The position numbers and the translations under genes are program-made. Below, piece after piece: positions 40,069 through 51,899 of a stretch of 64,000 bases of DNA (within the stretch, counting starts at the first letter, position 1; every line of letters starts with the position of its first letter). Source of the stretch: Closterium sp. Naga37s-1 (Eukaryota; Streptophyta; Zygnematophyceae; Desmidiales; Closteriaceae); assembly GCA_947471745.1 (NCBI GenBank), contig CANJKZ010000267.1:1195001-1259000 (forward strand), given 5' to 3'. Below the pieces are notes generated by a model. It was not told the origin of the DNA and made no database searches. It saw only the letters and a list, made by a program, of their open reading frames with translations.

Positions 40069-42694
40069 TCTGAAGTTCCGTGACATTCGTCGGGGACTTC
40101 CACTCCTGTATGGTCTTGATTTTCGCTGGGTCGATTTTAATGCCTTCGCGTGAGATGACGTGCCCCAAAAACTCCAACTGCTGCTTAAAAAACTCGCACT
40201 TAGAGCCCTTGGTGATGAGTCGGTTCTCCTGCAGCCGCTTAAACACTGCATCCAGGTCGCGGAGGTGTTGTTCCCTTGTCTTGCTAAAGATCAGGATATC
40301 GTCCAAGTAGACGATGACACATCGGTCTAGAAGATCCCGAAAAATCCTGTTCATGATCAGTTGAAATGTCGAAGGCGCGTTCGTGAGCCCGAAAGGCATC
40401 ACCGTAAATTCGTAACTCCCGTAGCGTGCGCGAAACGCAGTCTTGTGACAGTCGTCGGCGAAGACTCGAATCTGGTGGTAACCGCCACGTAAGTCAATCT
40501 TCGAGAAATAGCGAGCGCCGCGAAGTTGGTCGAGGAGGTCGTCGGTGCGTGGGATTGGATAGCGAGACTTGATGGTGACCCGGTTCAGCGCGCGATAGTC
40601 GATGCACATGCGAAGCCCGCCGTCTTTCTTCGGAGTGAACATGATCGATGCTGCGAATGGAGATGTGCTGGCCCGAATGAACCCTTTCTCCAACAGTGCA
40701 TCAATTTGACTTCGCAGCTCCTCGAGTTCCGGCTGGGTCAACCGCCACTGTGTCCGAACAGTCGGCTGCGCGCCAGGTTCCAGCTGGATTTTGTGGTCCT
40801 CGGGTCTCTCGTGTGGCAGTCCAGGTGGCAGATCGTCGGGGAAAATGTCCGGGTACCTCCGAATCAGCTCCGCTAAATCCGGTGGTACAGCTGCACACAG
40901 CTTCTCGATGTCCTTTCCGTCGGTGTCAACCGCCAACTCGCGTAAGCAAACAGCGAACAGCTGCGCGCCCCTGTTGAAGTGGCGAGCTATAGTGATGGCT
41001 TTGACGCACGGGGCTTGGATGTAGTCAGGTGTCCATGCAGGCAGCTTAATTAGCCCCTCGTGCTTGTTGATGCTGCACGATCCCGTTGTCCAGTCGATGA
41101 CGGGGTTGTGCCGTCGCAGCCAATCACGTCCCAGCAGCACGTCGCAGCCATCCAGTGTTGTCGCGAAGAACTTCATGCTGAAGCCGAAATCGTCGCCGCA
41201 TTCGATCCTGACCGTCCGTGTTTCTTCCGTTATCGCCAGAGGCGTCCCATCCACGAGGCGAGCGTCGATTTCGGGCAGACACCTGTCAAGTTGCAGCTTG
41301 CATTTTTTTGCGCTCGCCAAATTGAAGAGGCTATGGCTGGCCCCTCCATCGACGAACAATTTCAAGTTATTTTTTAACACCTTGCCAGCGACCAGCACAG
41401 GGTGATCCACATGTGTATCCCTGTTATTCGGCCGAGTGCGATCGATTGCATGAATCGGAACCACGACTCGGTGGGGATGGTGGTGTTCGGGCGACGGAGC
41501 ACAGTCAGTAAAGGGCCCGCTAATTACTGACTCTTCCCATTTCCCTGCTCCTTCCTGTCGCTCCCCGTCAGCGGCGTTTTCTCGTGGCAGTCTCTCATGT
41601 AGTGACCCGTCTTCCCACACCGGTAACACGGTCCCTTAGGAGGGCGGTCGGGTGTATGGACGGCGTTGATTGTGGCCCGATGGGTCTGGCCACGAAAACG
41701 GTTTACATCCCTGGAAGCCGTTCTCGCGTACTGCATCAGCGCATCCATTGACTCCGCCAACCGTACTGCTTCAAGGAATGATGTCGGGCGGCCCCTGCGA
41801 ACCTCGTACTGTAGCTCATATTTGAGGCCGCTGATATATTTATCCAACCGCTCTGCTTCCGACATGTCATCCACTTGGTCGGCGAGGCCCATAAATGACG
41901 CCGTGTAGTCTTGGACAGAAGCCATCTGCGACCATGCACGCAGCTTCATGCGAGCTTGCTCCGAGGCGGATACGTGCTCGAAGCGATCTTGTAAGGTTGC
42001 GCCCCACTCCTTCCACGTGCGTATCGTGGTCACTCGGAAGATCGGTTCTGCCACTTGATTAGTCACTGTTGAGGTCCCGTCTGCCGCATGCGTCACACCT
42101 GTCGGCGTCCCCGTTTCCAAGGTTCGGCGCCACCATTCAAGTGCTGCACCTCGAAGAAGCGAAACAGCGTAATTAATACGCATGGCGTCGTCATTAACTC
42201 CTGCTGCAGTGAAGAAGACCTCGACCCCGAACAGCCACCCTTTTACTGTAACCGTCTTGTCCGTAGGATTAAATGGGGGCGGGTTGACGGGCTTGATCTT
42301 AATCGTCGTTACTGCAACCGGCGTTGATGCCGCTCGCTGCCTATCCTCCTCTTCGAAACCACGTGTGAGTGCGTCCAGGGGATTGCTCACCGCTTGACTG
42401 TTGCCCTCGCCTTCGTCCTCGGGCGACACCTGACGCGCTTCACCTCGCGTCTGGCGCAGCTCGGCGTTTTCTTCACGTAGTGTTGTCACTTCCGCCATTA
42501 ACGACTTTATGCTCTCCTGCATTTCTGCCACTTGCGCCATCATCCTGTTAACCGCCTCCTGATCCATGTGCCTAGCGCTACGTCTGGTGGGCAGTCGGGT
42601 ATCCGTGGCCTTCAGGCAAGTGAAAACACGAACTATCGGAGTAAGGCAGGATTGAATTAACAATCCCTGCGGCCAACCGTCGTGTAGTCACTAA

Positions 42695-45600
42695 TGTCAA
42701 AGTATATGCATGTTACATATGTGTAGGCTGTAGTGGGGCAGCCAATATGGGGTACAGCCCCTTTTAGGGTTTCATACTTGTACCCAACTCTTTCATAGTT
42801 CATTCATTCCTGCTGCTAGATTCTGACATGGTTTCGGAGCACTAGGTCCGTAGGACCGTTTTTTTTTTTTTTTCGGGCCCACCTACCGTTGCGGTTACCG
42901 CGCTACCCCACGTGTTGTCCTGCGCCTGCCTGCCTTGCCTTGTGACGTGCTGCGCTGCGCGCGCCGTCCTGCAGCCCTCGTGCTGCCTACTACTGCCCTA
43001 GGCCAGAGCGCCGCCCCTGCAGGCCCGTAAGGCCCACGCGCCGCCCTTGCAGACACGTCAGGCCCGCGAGCCGCCCTTGCAGGCCCGTCAGGCCAGAGCG
43101 CCGCCCCGCCAGGTCGCTGACGCACCAGGCCAGGTCGCTGCCCCGCGCGTCGTGCCCACAGCCCGCGCTTCGCGCTGCAGCCCCGCGCGTCGCGTCCGCT
43201 GCCCGCGCGTCGCGCTGCAGCCCCGCGCGTCACGTTCGCTGCCTGCGCGTCGCGCTGCAGCCCCGCGTGCCGCGGCTGCCGTCCTCGCGCAGCCCGCGGC
43301 GGCTTCGCGCGCCGCGTCTGCAGCTCGCGTAGCGCGCTGCAGCCCCGCGCGCCGCGGCTGCCCCTGGACGCCGCCGTCGCTCCTGCAGCAGCTGCCGCGG
43401 AGCGCCCTGCCACTGTCGCGGCCCCGCCCTGCAGCAGCTCCCGCGGAGCCTTCTGCCGCCGTCGCGGCCCTGCCCTGCAGCAGCTGCCGCGGCTGCCGCG
43501 GAGCCTTCTGCCGCGGTCGCGGCCCCGCCCTGCAGCAGCTGCCGCGGAGCCTCCTACCGCCGTCGCGGCCCTGCCCTGCAGCAGCTGCCGCGGAGCCTTC
43601 TGCCGCCGTCACGTCCCCGCCCTGCAGCAGCTGTCGCGGACCTGCCCTACCTCCTACGCGGTCCTGCTCTGCCGCAGCTGTCGCGGCCCCGCCGTCGCCG
43701 CCGTCGTGTGCCTGCCCTTCCCGCCACTGGTGAGCACCTGCCTACCTGCCTGCCTGCCTGCCTGCCTGCCTGCCACGCCTGCCTGCCTGCCTGCCTGCCG
43801 CACCTGCCCTGCCCGCGCTACTACTACTGCTAGGCTGCTGCTGCTACTACTGCTACTGCTGCTACTGGCGGTGGCCAGATGCAGCTCCAGCGACGTTCAC
43901 GCGAGTCTCTCACGCCCCAGCAGCTTAGTGAGTACGCTAGTTGGGGTTGTGGCGGTAGCCGTCGTAGCTGTCGCCCTGGAGCTGGTCCGTTGGGAGCGGC
44001 TGGCAGTGGCGAGCTGCAGCTGCAGCGGCGTCCACACGAGACACTTACGTCCCAGCAGCTTCACGAGTGGTACGCTCAGAGTAGAGGGTCTTTGAGTACC
44101 GTTAGCTGCCCGTACGTCATTCGCACAGGTGATCGGGCCGGTCAGGCTTGCGGGACGCTTGGTCACACACAGTCCCGCTGCTTCGCCCGTCTGAGCGACG
44201 CCTGGCGTACCGAGTTTGGCGACGAGGCTGAGCTCCCCACCTGGCTGGAGCTGCTTGGACAGAGGGTAGATATCTTTGCTCTTGACTATGATGCTATTCT
44301 CACTGCCATGTATGCATTGCCTACTAGTGCTGACCGTGCCTGTTCCCTGTGCGTACCGCCTGACCCAGGTATAGAGCCTGCTGCTCTAGGTGCTGGTGAG
44401 GCTGCTGCTCTAGGTGCTAGTGTGTCTCTTGCTCTAGGTACTGGTGAGGCTGCTGCTCCAGGTGCTGGTGAGTCTGCTCTCTCTGGTACTGCGCCTGCTG
44501 AGGCCTTGTACACCTTCACACTTGACTCAGGTGCTTCCCGCTCCTTCTTTCGCGACAGCACCACCCTCACGCCGCTCCGTCGGTCGGTTGCAGTCTCCCT
44601 GGCAGACCCCTCTGGGGGTCCAGTCCTTGCGCACTCCTCCACGGTCCTGCCGTGTCCGGCGGTCCCGTCTGGCTCCCTGTCAGGTCTTCACCTCCCCTCG
44701 TTCTCTACGAACTTGGTGAGTGGAGCTGACCTACAGGATGTGTGGGTTGACCAGTTCACCCCTGGAGGTCAGCGTGTGACCCACTGTACGTGCTCCCGGA
44801 CTGGTCGGCACCTGGCCGCGTTCACCCGAGCGCCTGGCTCGAGTCTGTACACACTGACCACTGTGTCCCCTCAGGTAGCTGCGTCTGCGTCTGCGTTTGC
44901 GTCAGGTCAGCTAGCGGCCCCCTGCTCGTGTCGCGCTTTGTCGCACCAGACCCTCCTTTGGCACCACCGCCTTGGTCACCCCTCGGTGCAGCGCCTTCGT
45001 AGCATGCACCGCCGTTTCCTTGTCTCTGGACTTCCAGAGACTCTGCCTCCTCTACCACCCTCGCCTGCTCCTCCCTGTCTTCCTTGTGTCGAGGGGCGGC
45101 AGCGCGCCGCTCCTCACTCCTCCTCGTTCCCTCCCACAGAGGCTCCCCTGCAGACTCTCCACCTGGACGTGTGGGGCCCAGCCCGCGTCCGTGGACAGGG
45201 CCACGAGCGGTACTTCCTGCTGGTCGTCGACGACTACACGCGTTACACCACGGTCTTCCCCTTGCGCAGCAAGGGGGAGGTCCCTGATGTTTTGATCCCC
45301 TGGATCCACGCTGTTCGTCTCCAGCTCCGCGAGCGGTTCCAGTCGGACTTTCCTGTCCTGCGTCTGCACTCTGACAGAGGTGGTGAGTTCTCCTCAGACC
45401 TCTTGGCAGCCTTCTGTGCGGAGCACGGCATCCGCCAGACGTTCACGCTTCCGGCCTCTCCGCAGCAGAATGGGGTTGCTGAGCGCCGCATTGGCTTAGT
45501 CATGGAGGTCGCTCGTACCTCCATGATCCATGCGGCTGCCCCCCATTTTCTGTGGCCGTTTGCGGTCCGGTACGCCGCGCATCAGCTCAACCTCTGGCCC

Positions 45601-48600
45601 CGTGTCTCCTTGCCGGAGACCTCGCCCACACTGCTGTGGACGGGGAAGGTTGGCGATGCGTCGCGTTTCCGGGTCTGGGGTGCTCGTGCCTTTGTCCGCG
45701 ATACCACTGCGGACAAGCTCTCCGCCCGCGCTGTTCCCTGTGTCTTCCTTCGCTTTGTCCCTGACGCGCCTGGTTGGCAGTTTTACCACCCCACCTCGCG
45801 CCGTGTCTTCCCCTCTCAGGACGTCACGTTCGACGAGTCGGTTCCTTTTTACCGTCTCTTCCCCTACCGCACTGCCCCTCTCCCCCCCCAGCCGCTCTTC
45901 CTCGCTCCAGGTGCTCCCCAGGTAGACCCCCTCCCCGCTCCCGGTCCTGCTCCTTCAGTTGTGTCTCAGGTAGACCCTCCTCCCTTGACTGAGCCGGTTG
46001 AGGTCACTGGTGACTCAGGTCCTGCTGAGGGTGGTCCTGCTCAGGGTGCTGCTGCTGGGGGTGCTGAGCCTGGGGGTGCGGAGCCTTGGGGTGCTGAGCC
46101 TGGGGGTGTGGAGCCTGGAGGTGCGGAGCCTGGGGGTGCGGAGCCTGGGGGTGCGGAGACTGGAGGTGCTGAGCCTGGGCGTGAGGAGTCTGGGGGTGCT
46201 GAGCCTGGGGGTACTGAGTCTGGGGGTGCTGCACCTGGGGGCGCTGAGGCGTCTGGTGAGCAGTCTCCCTGGAGCGGCCGTCTCCGTAGTCGCTTCGCTG
46301 GTGCCTTGCCGCTGCACTCTCGTCGTCGACTCCCTCTCTCCCCACAGCAGCTGCTTGAGTGGTACGTTGACCGTCAGGGTCGCGCTGCTGGAGCTAGGGG
46401 CCCTGCTGCGGGAGGCGCTGGAGCTGGTGACTCTGCAACTGGAGTTGTTTCTGCTGGAGGTTCTGGAGCTGCTGAGGCTGCTGGAGCTGGAGGTTCTGGA
46501 GCTGCTCGAGGTGCTGGCGCTGGTGACGCTGGAGCTGGAGGTGCTGGCGCTGGTGGCGCTGGAGCTGGAGGTTCTGGAGCTGCTGAGGGTGCTGGCACTG
46601 GAGGTTCTGGAGCTGCTGCGGGTGCTGGCGCTGAGGGTTCTGAGTCTGCTGTTACGCGGTCTCCTTGGAGTAGCCGCCTTTGTCCGCATGTGCCTCTCAC
46701 CTCACAGCAGCTGCACGACTGGTACGGTCGCCGTCAGGGTCGCGCTTCTGGAGCTCGGGGCACTGCCGCTGGAGGTACTTCTGCTGACGTCACTGGAGCT
46801 GGGAGTGGTGCTGGTCCCGGAGGTGCTCGTACTGGACGTACTTGAGCTGCTGGGGCTGGAGGTGCTGAGCCTGAGGGTGCTACTTCTAGAGACCCTGGGT
46901 TTGGGGGTGCTGCTGCTGGAGATACGGAGGCTGTAGACCCTGGGACTGGAGGTGCCGGTTCTGGGGGTGCTGCTGTTGGTGGAGCTGGTCCTGGAGGAGC
47001 TGGCGCTGAGGGTTCTGGAGCTGCTGGAGGTGCTGGAGCTGCTGGGGGTACTGGAGCTGCTGGTGAAGGTGTCACTGCACAGCCGCGCCTGTTCTTCGCT
47101 CCACCGTCTCCGTCGTCTCAGCCACCGCCTGACTCTGTGCTTCGCCAGGTTCTTAGTCTCCCTTCGTCTACTGGTCTTCCGTTACAGCCTGGCTCACCGC
47201 TGCCTGCTCCTTCTCCTTACACTGAGCAGACAGGGGGTCTTACTGAGCGTCGTGAGCCTGCGTCGTGTCCTGTCTCGCCTGTCCGTTCTGGTTGGTCCGG
47301 TCGTCGTGTTCCTCGTCCGCGTCAGCCCGACCTCGTAGTCCGTCGTCCTTCCTCTCCTTCGCAGCGTGTTCCTCTGCCGTCTCCTCCTGCGTCTTCTCTG
47401 CCTGTCCTTGCAGACCCTGAGTCCGACCGGTTTCGTGCTGAGCACCCTACTGTCACGCGTCTGCTAGCCACTATTGTCACTGACCCGTCGTTTGAGTCTG
47501 CTGCTGCGTCTGCCTTAGTCGCTGAGCTTGTTGACTTTGCTGCTGCCTGTCGTCTAGACTATGCCGCTAGTCTTGTTGCTGAGTCTGAGTCTGTCTGTCC
47601 TCCGTCCGTCGGGGGTGAGTGTGCTCTTGGCACGGACGTCCTTGAGGACAGGCAGGAGGACCTTGAGTGTCTTGCAGCCGCTGCGCCTCATCTCGTGTCC
47701 ATGCTGCTTGCCCCTGAGGGAGACCCGGATGCTCCAGACATCCCAACCCCGCGCTCTTACGCTGAGGCGATAGCGGGTGAGTACTCCTCTCAGTGGCAGA
47801 CAGCCATGGACGCAGAGATGGCATCCTAGAAGTCCACAGGCACTTACGTCGACGAGGTTCCCCCACCTGGGGCGAACATCGTCAGTGGCATGTGGATTTT
47901 CAGGGTGAAGCGGCCGCCAGGTTCTCCGCCTGTCTTCAAGGCGCGTTACGTTGCACGAGGTTTCAGTCAGCGAGAGGGAGTAGACTTCTTCCAGACCTTC
48001 TCCCCCACCCCGAAGATGACCACTCTTCGGGTGCTGCTGCACGTTGCCGCTCAGCGTGACTACGAGCTTCACTCTCTTGACTTCAGCACAGCCTTCTTAC
48101 AGGGCAGCCTGCACGAGGAGATCTGGCTGCGCCGCCCACCTGGCTTCACTGGGTCGTTCCCTCCTGGTACCCAGTGGAGCCTCTGGCGGCCGGTCTACGG
48201 TCTCCGCCAGGCGCCACGTGAGTGGCACGACACACTGAGGACGACACTTGCGGCTCTTGGGTTTGCTCCGTCGACTGCTGACCCGTCGCTGTTTCTGCGC
48301 ACCGACACTTCGCTGCCGCCGTTCTACATCCTCGTGTACGTTGACGACTTGGTCTTTGCCACTGCTGACACTGAGGCTCTCGCCCTGGTGAAGTCGGAGC
48401 TGCAGAAGAGACACACGTGCACAGACCTGGGTGAGCTGCGCAGTTACCTTGGCTTGCAGATCACCCGGGACAGAGCACGCCGCACCATCACACTGACTCA
48501 GTCACACATGGTGCAGCAGGTCCTTCAGCGCTTCGGCTTCACCTGGTCCTCGGCACAGGCCACTCCTCTGGCTACAGGTCACTCGCTCTCAGCTCCACCT

Positions 48601-49674
48601 TCGGACGAGTCCGTAGAGCCGTGTGGTCCTTACCCAGAGCTAGTGGGCTGCCTCAAGTACCTGATGACCTGCACTCGTCCTGACCTTGCGTACCCTCTTG
48701 GCCTTCTGGCTCGCTACGTGGCTCCTGGTCGGCACCGAAAGGTGCACATGGATGCTGCTAAGAGGGTACTGCGCTAATTGTGCAGTACATCGGGCATGGG
48801 GCTCGTGCTTGGAGGACGGGGCGACGTTGTCCTCACTGGGCACTCGGACGCTTCTTGGGTTGACGACCAGGCTACGCAGCAGTCGTCACAGGGTTACACC
48901 TTCAGCCTTGGCTCTGGTTCGGTTTCTTGGCGTTCTACACGCTCGTCTTCAGTTCTCAGCTCCAGTTGTGAGGCTGAGATCTACGCCACAGCCATGGCTG
49001 CACAGGAGTTACGATGGCTCACCTACCTGCTGACCGACTTGGGAGAGCGGCCTCGTTCTCCTCCAGTGCTGTACGTCGACAACAAGGCCGCCATTGCCTT
49101 GTGTCAGGAGCACAAACTGGAGCACAGAACGAAGCACATTGCTCTGCGTTACTTCCTGGCTCGAGAGATGCAACAGCGTGGTCAGCTTCGTCTTGCTCAC
49201 GTGGCCACTCGGGCCAACACTGCTGATATATTCACCAAGGCGCTTCTGTCTGGTGATCATCAGCGTTTCTGCACCCTGTTAGGCCTTGTGCCCACGTTTT
49301 CTCACTTGCTGTAGACTTTGCTTGTACTGTGATCTATATATATACCTGCATGCTTGCTCTGCTAGGTAGAGATCACTGTGCTGTTGTTTTTGCATATATA
49401 CCTCTGCATGTGAACTGGCCTTGTGGCCCTTTGCTTGTGCTCAGTGTGTGTGGTGACGTTGTGATCCACCCTGAGCTTGCTTTGCTTCTCTTGACTGGTC
49501 TTGTGACCCCTTGCTCTCCCCCACTTTGCCTATGGGGGTGTGTCAAAGTATATGCATGTTACATATGTGTAGGCTGTAGTGGGGTAGCCAATATGGGGTA
49601 CAGCCCCTTTTAGGGTTTCCTACTTGTACCCAACTCTTTCATAGTTCATTCATTCCTGCTGCTAGATTCTGACA
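42695..49674 (+). mobile_element. Ty1/Copia LTR retrotransposon inserted in the outer gypsy element
   Basis: Two 134-bp LTRs (42695-42828 and 49541-49674) differ at about two bases and are flanked by the 5-bp duplication ACTAA. An initiator-tRNA-like primer site (TGGTTTCGGAGC) follows the left LTR, and ATGGGGGTG precedes the right. Parts on the plus strand are a GC-rich leader with Ala/Pro-rich repeats (42.9-43.9 kb), a gag-like segment with a Cys/His motif, protease (LDSGASRSF), integrase (WHHRLGHPS, then LHLDVWGP and the core), a Gly/Ala/Glu repeat-rich spacer (46.0-47.1 kb), reverse transcriptase (YVDDLVFA, 47.9-48.8 kb) and RNase H (48.8-49.3 kb). Order and motifs match TNT1-like Copia. 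It is broken, with about three or four breaks. Confidence 0.93.
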
Positions 49675-50034
49675 ACTAAACCAACCACACCCTATGCCAC
49701 CAAACTACCCTCGGAAAAGCGGGGTGAACTAGGAAAGTAGCTCTGATATCAGGTGTTATGAGTTGTAAAAGAGAGTGCGCAGGTAAACGAATAACGAGAC
49801 TGTGATTAACTGATCTGCGAATACAATGAAGGCACAGACTAATGTTGGGGGGCTAGCCTAGCTAGGAGGAAACCTCGGACGAGCGAGGTTGGGGTGCAGG
49901 TTTGGCGATGGAAATGCCGAAGGCGACGCGAGGAGCCTCGGCATCGTTGAAATCGGCCGAACATGCAAAGTCCGAAAATCGGGCTGTACGCGTAGCAGTC
50001 AACACCGATAAGGAATCCGGAAAAATTCCTTACA

Positions 50035-50342
50035 GGTAATAGGAATTTACACTAAATACAGCTGGTTGGGCCTTGTAAGGCAAACTGTTAACCAACAAAC
50101 AAAACAGAAACTGTAGAAACATACCTTCTGTAATATTTACTTACGCGGTTACCACTTCGCACACTCGCCACTGCCCCTCCCCTCCACTACTATCATCTCG
50201 GCCCATTCGTGGGATGAACTGGGCACAAATAATATCGACTTGACAAGGAGTCATCACCATCTTTACCGCGGTTTGCGGCAGCACAAATAATCACAACGCG
50301 TTTAGCAGATGTCAGAGTCGTTCGCTAAACCGCAGCTGAAGC
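50035..50342. repeat. Right copy of the 308-bp direct repeat
   Basis: Uninterrupted copy of the sequence that borders the outer gypsy element on its left. It still shows the empty site (ggccttgtaaggc) where the small LTR element entered the left copy. Confidence 0.92.
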
Positions 50343-50696
50343 TCTCCGCAAGTCGCTGCCGAATTTCCGCGCGAGGCACTGCCACCCTGCCTCTTGAACC
50401 ACAATTACAGCAGATCCCAAAAAGCCGGCGATCCATGGCTAGTCGCTTCGAGTTTGCTCTGCCGCTAGTGCGCGTCGCCAGAAAGGCTCACGATGAGACG
50501 CGCTGCGGGATCGAAGCCCGTGGTGATACGCGGGTAGAAAAGCAGCAGCTGAAGACATTACATCGTACTCTGGGTCCAGTCCCACTACTAACAAGGCCGC
50601 CTTTCGTCGTTCAACGGAGCTCTCACTTCGAGAAGGCTTGGCGTTTCACAGCCGTTGGATTCCTTTCCTTGGATTGCTCATCGCGTTCGTCCCATC
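50343..50696. promoter_or_regulatory. Region upstream of the secreted repeat protein
   Basis: It must hold the promoter and 5' UTR of the gene at 50697. I recognise no specific motif and no other gene. Confidence 0.4.
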
Positions 50697-51899
50697 ATGG
50701 CTCTCTCGCGCTATCTCCTGCGTCTCGTCGTCTTCTCCGTCGCTCTCGCCGCGCATCACGCCATCAGCGCCACCGCTCTCCGTCATGATGACGTCAGGGA
50801 GCCCACCTCGCTCCGCGCTTTAGAAGACTCAGTCAAGGTCAAACGTCCCCTCCCTACCAAACCTCCACAGACTCTATTAGAGCTTACGGTAAGAAGCCCT
50901 GTAGTCTCGTCTCGTCCCGTCCGCTCTTTCTCCGTTCTTGAGAGCGCTCATCCATCGCCAACCCCCGTTTTCTTATTTCCTTTCCGCCACTCTCCGCAGT
51001 CTTCCCCGTCAATGCTGCCGGCGCGCGCTCTTCCCCGCCGCGCGCTCAAGCACGGCGCGACAACAACGCCGGGTTTGAACTCGCCGCTGCAGGCCGCTGA
51101 AACGGACAGCGAGAGCGACAGTATCGAGGACAGCGGTTTGGAGGACGTCGCGCTTGACGGCGGAGCGGCGGAAACCGGCGGAGACGCGCGCAGGGGACTC
51201 CTGTCGCGCCCGCAGATCAGCAGCAACGACGCGAGGAAGCGCGGGGAAGCCCTGGCGAAGAAGGCAGCGAAAAAGGCTGGCGAAAAGGCGGCGAAAAAGG
51301 CGCTGGAATACGCGGCGAAGAAAACGCTGACGTCCGCTGGCGGGTCGGCAGTGAGCGGAATCGCGTCTATGGTGGGCGTGGGAGACGGGCCGACCATGCT
51401 CTCTAAGGTCGGCTCGGACATTGAAAGAACCGGCAAGGTTGGACGCGTTATAGGGAAGGTGATGCAGAACAAGGTTGTGAACGCCATGGTGAATACAGTG
51501 GCTCCGAAGCCGCTCATGACGGGGCTGAATCTGGCGGCGGAGCATTACGATGACATCAAGAGGGAAGGGGAGAAAGCCGGGAAGGCTGTAGGGAAGGAGG
51601 TGAGCAAGGCCGGGAAGGCTGTAGGGAAGGAGGTGAACAAGGCTGGGAAGGCTGTAGGGAAGGAGGTGAACAAGGCTGGGAAGGCTGTAGGGAAGGAGGT
51701 GAACAAGGCTGGGAAGGCTGTAGGGAATGAGGTGAACAAGGCAGGTAAAGCGGTGGGGAAGGTGGGCAAAGCGGTGGGGAATGCGGTTGGTGGTGCTGCC
51801 AAAAATACCGTGAACGACATGAAGAAGGCTGGGCAGGCCGTTGGGAACGCTGCTAAGAAGGCCTTAAGTGGATTCTCAGGCCTTTTCGGGAGGAAGTAG
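50697..51899 (+). CDS. Secreted Lys/Ala-rich protein with 11-residue repeats, family unknown
   Basis: I do not recognise a family. From the ATG at 50697 the frame is 400 residues. A likely 111-nt intron (50889-50999, GTAAGA...CCGCAG) is in phase, so the spliced product would be 363. The N-terminus MALSRYLLRLVVFSVALAAH looks like a signal peptide. An acidic patch (ETDSESDSIEDSGLED) follows, then a Lys/Ala helix-prone segment (AKKAAKKAGEKAAKKALEYA). About five copies of an 11-residue unit KAGKAVGKEVN (51567-51760) follow, then an amphipathic tail ending SGFSGLFGRK. The 11-mer periodicity recalls group 3 LEA or apolipoprotein-like lipid-binding helices; that comparison is only inference. The last codons are echoed downstream. 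Confidence 0.65.
   Translation: MALSRYLLRLVVFSVALAAHHAISATALRHDDVREPTSLRALEDSVKVKRPLPTKPPQTLLELTVRSPVVSSRPVRSFSVLESAHPSPTPVFLFPFRHSPQSSPSMLPARALPRRALKHGATTTPGLNSPLQAAETDSESDSIEDSGLEDVALDGGAAETGGDARRGLLSRPQISSNDARKRGEALAKKAAKKAGEKAAKKALEYAAKKTLTSAGGSAVSGIASMVGVGDGPTMLSKVGSDIERTGKVGRVIGKVMQNKVVNAMVNTVAPKPLMTGLNLAAEHYDDIKREGEKAGKAVGKEVSKAGKAVGKEVNKAGKAVGKEVNKAGKAVGKEVNKAGKAVGNEVNKAGKAVGKVGKAVGNAVGGAAKNTVNDMKKAGQAVGNAAKKALSGFSGLFGRK
51567..51760 (+). repeat. 33-bp coding tandem repeat (11-residue units)
   Basis: Five near-identical 33-bp units (gggaaggctgtagggaagga plus ggtgaacaaggct) code for KAGKAVGKEVN. The very low divergence suggests recent expansion or homogenisation. Confidence 0.9.

Larger units (their letters stand above)
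28853..50034 (-). mobile_element. Ty3/gypsy LTR retrotransposon (outer), carrying two inserted elements
   Basis: LTRs lie at 28853-29131 and 49754-50034 (about 280 bp, TG...TTACA ends, about 4% different). A TGATATCAGAGC primer site lies beside the right LTR, so it runs leftward. Parts on the minus strand are gag with a CCHC knuckle (CYRCGKTGHYMRDC, about 41.5-42.6 kb), protease (DGGASHS) and reverse transcriptase ([12 protein letters not shown], about 40.1-41.5 kb), RNase H (about 30.5-31.2 kb) and integrase (about 29.3-30.4 kb). It is a broken fossil with a handful of breaks besides the two insertions. It is the oldest of the elements here. A chromodomain gypsy element (31170-40068) and a Copia element (42695-49674) lie inside it. 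Confidence 0.9.

Noticed and set aside
43047-43733. Ala/Pro/Arg-rich frame as a host gene
   Set aside because: It is inside the Copia element, between its left LTR and gag, and is low-complexity.
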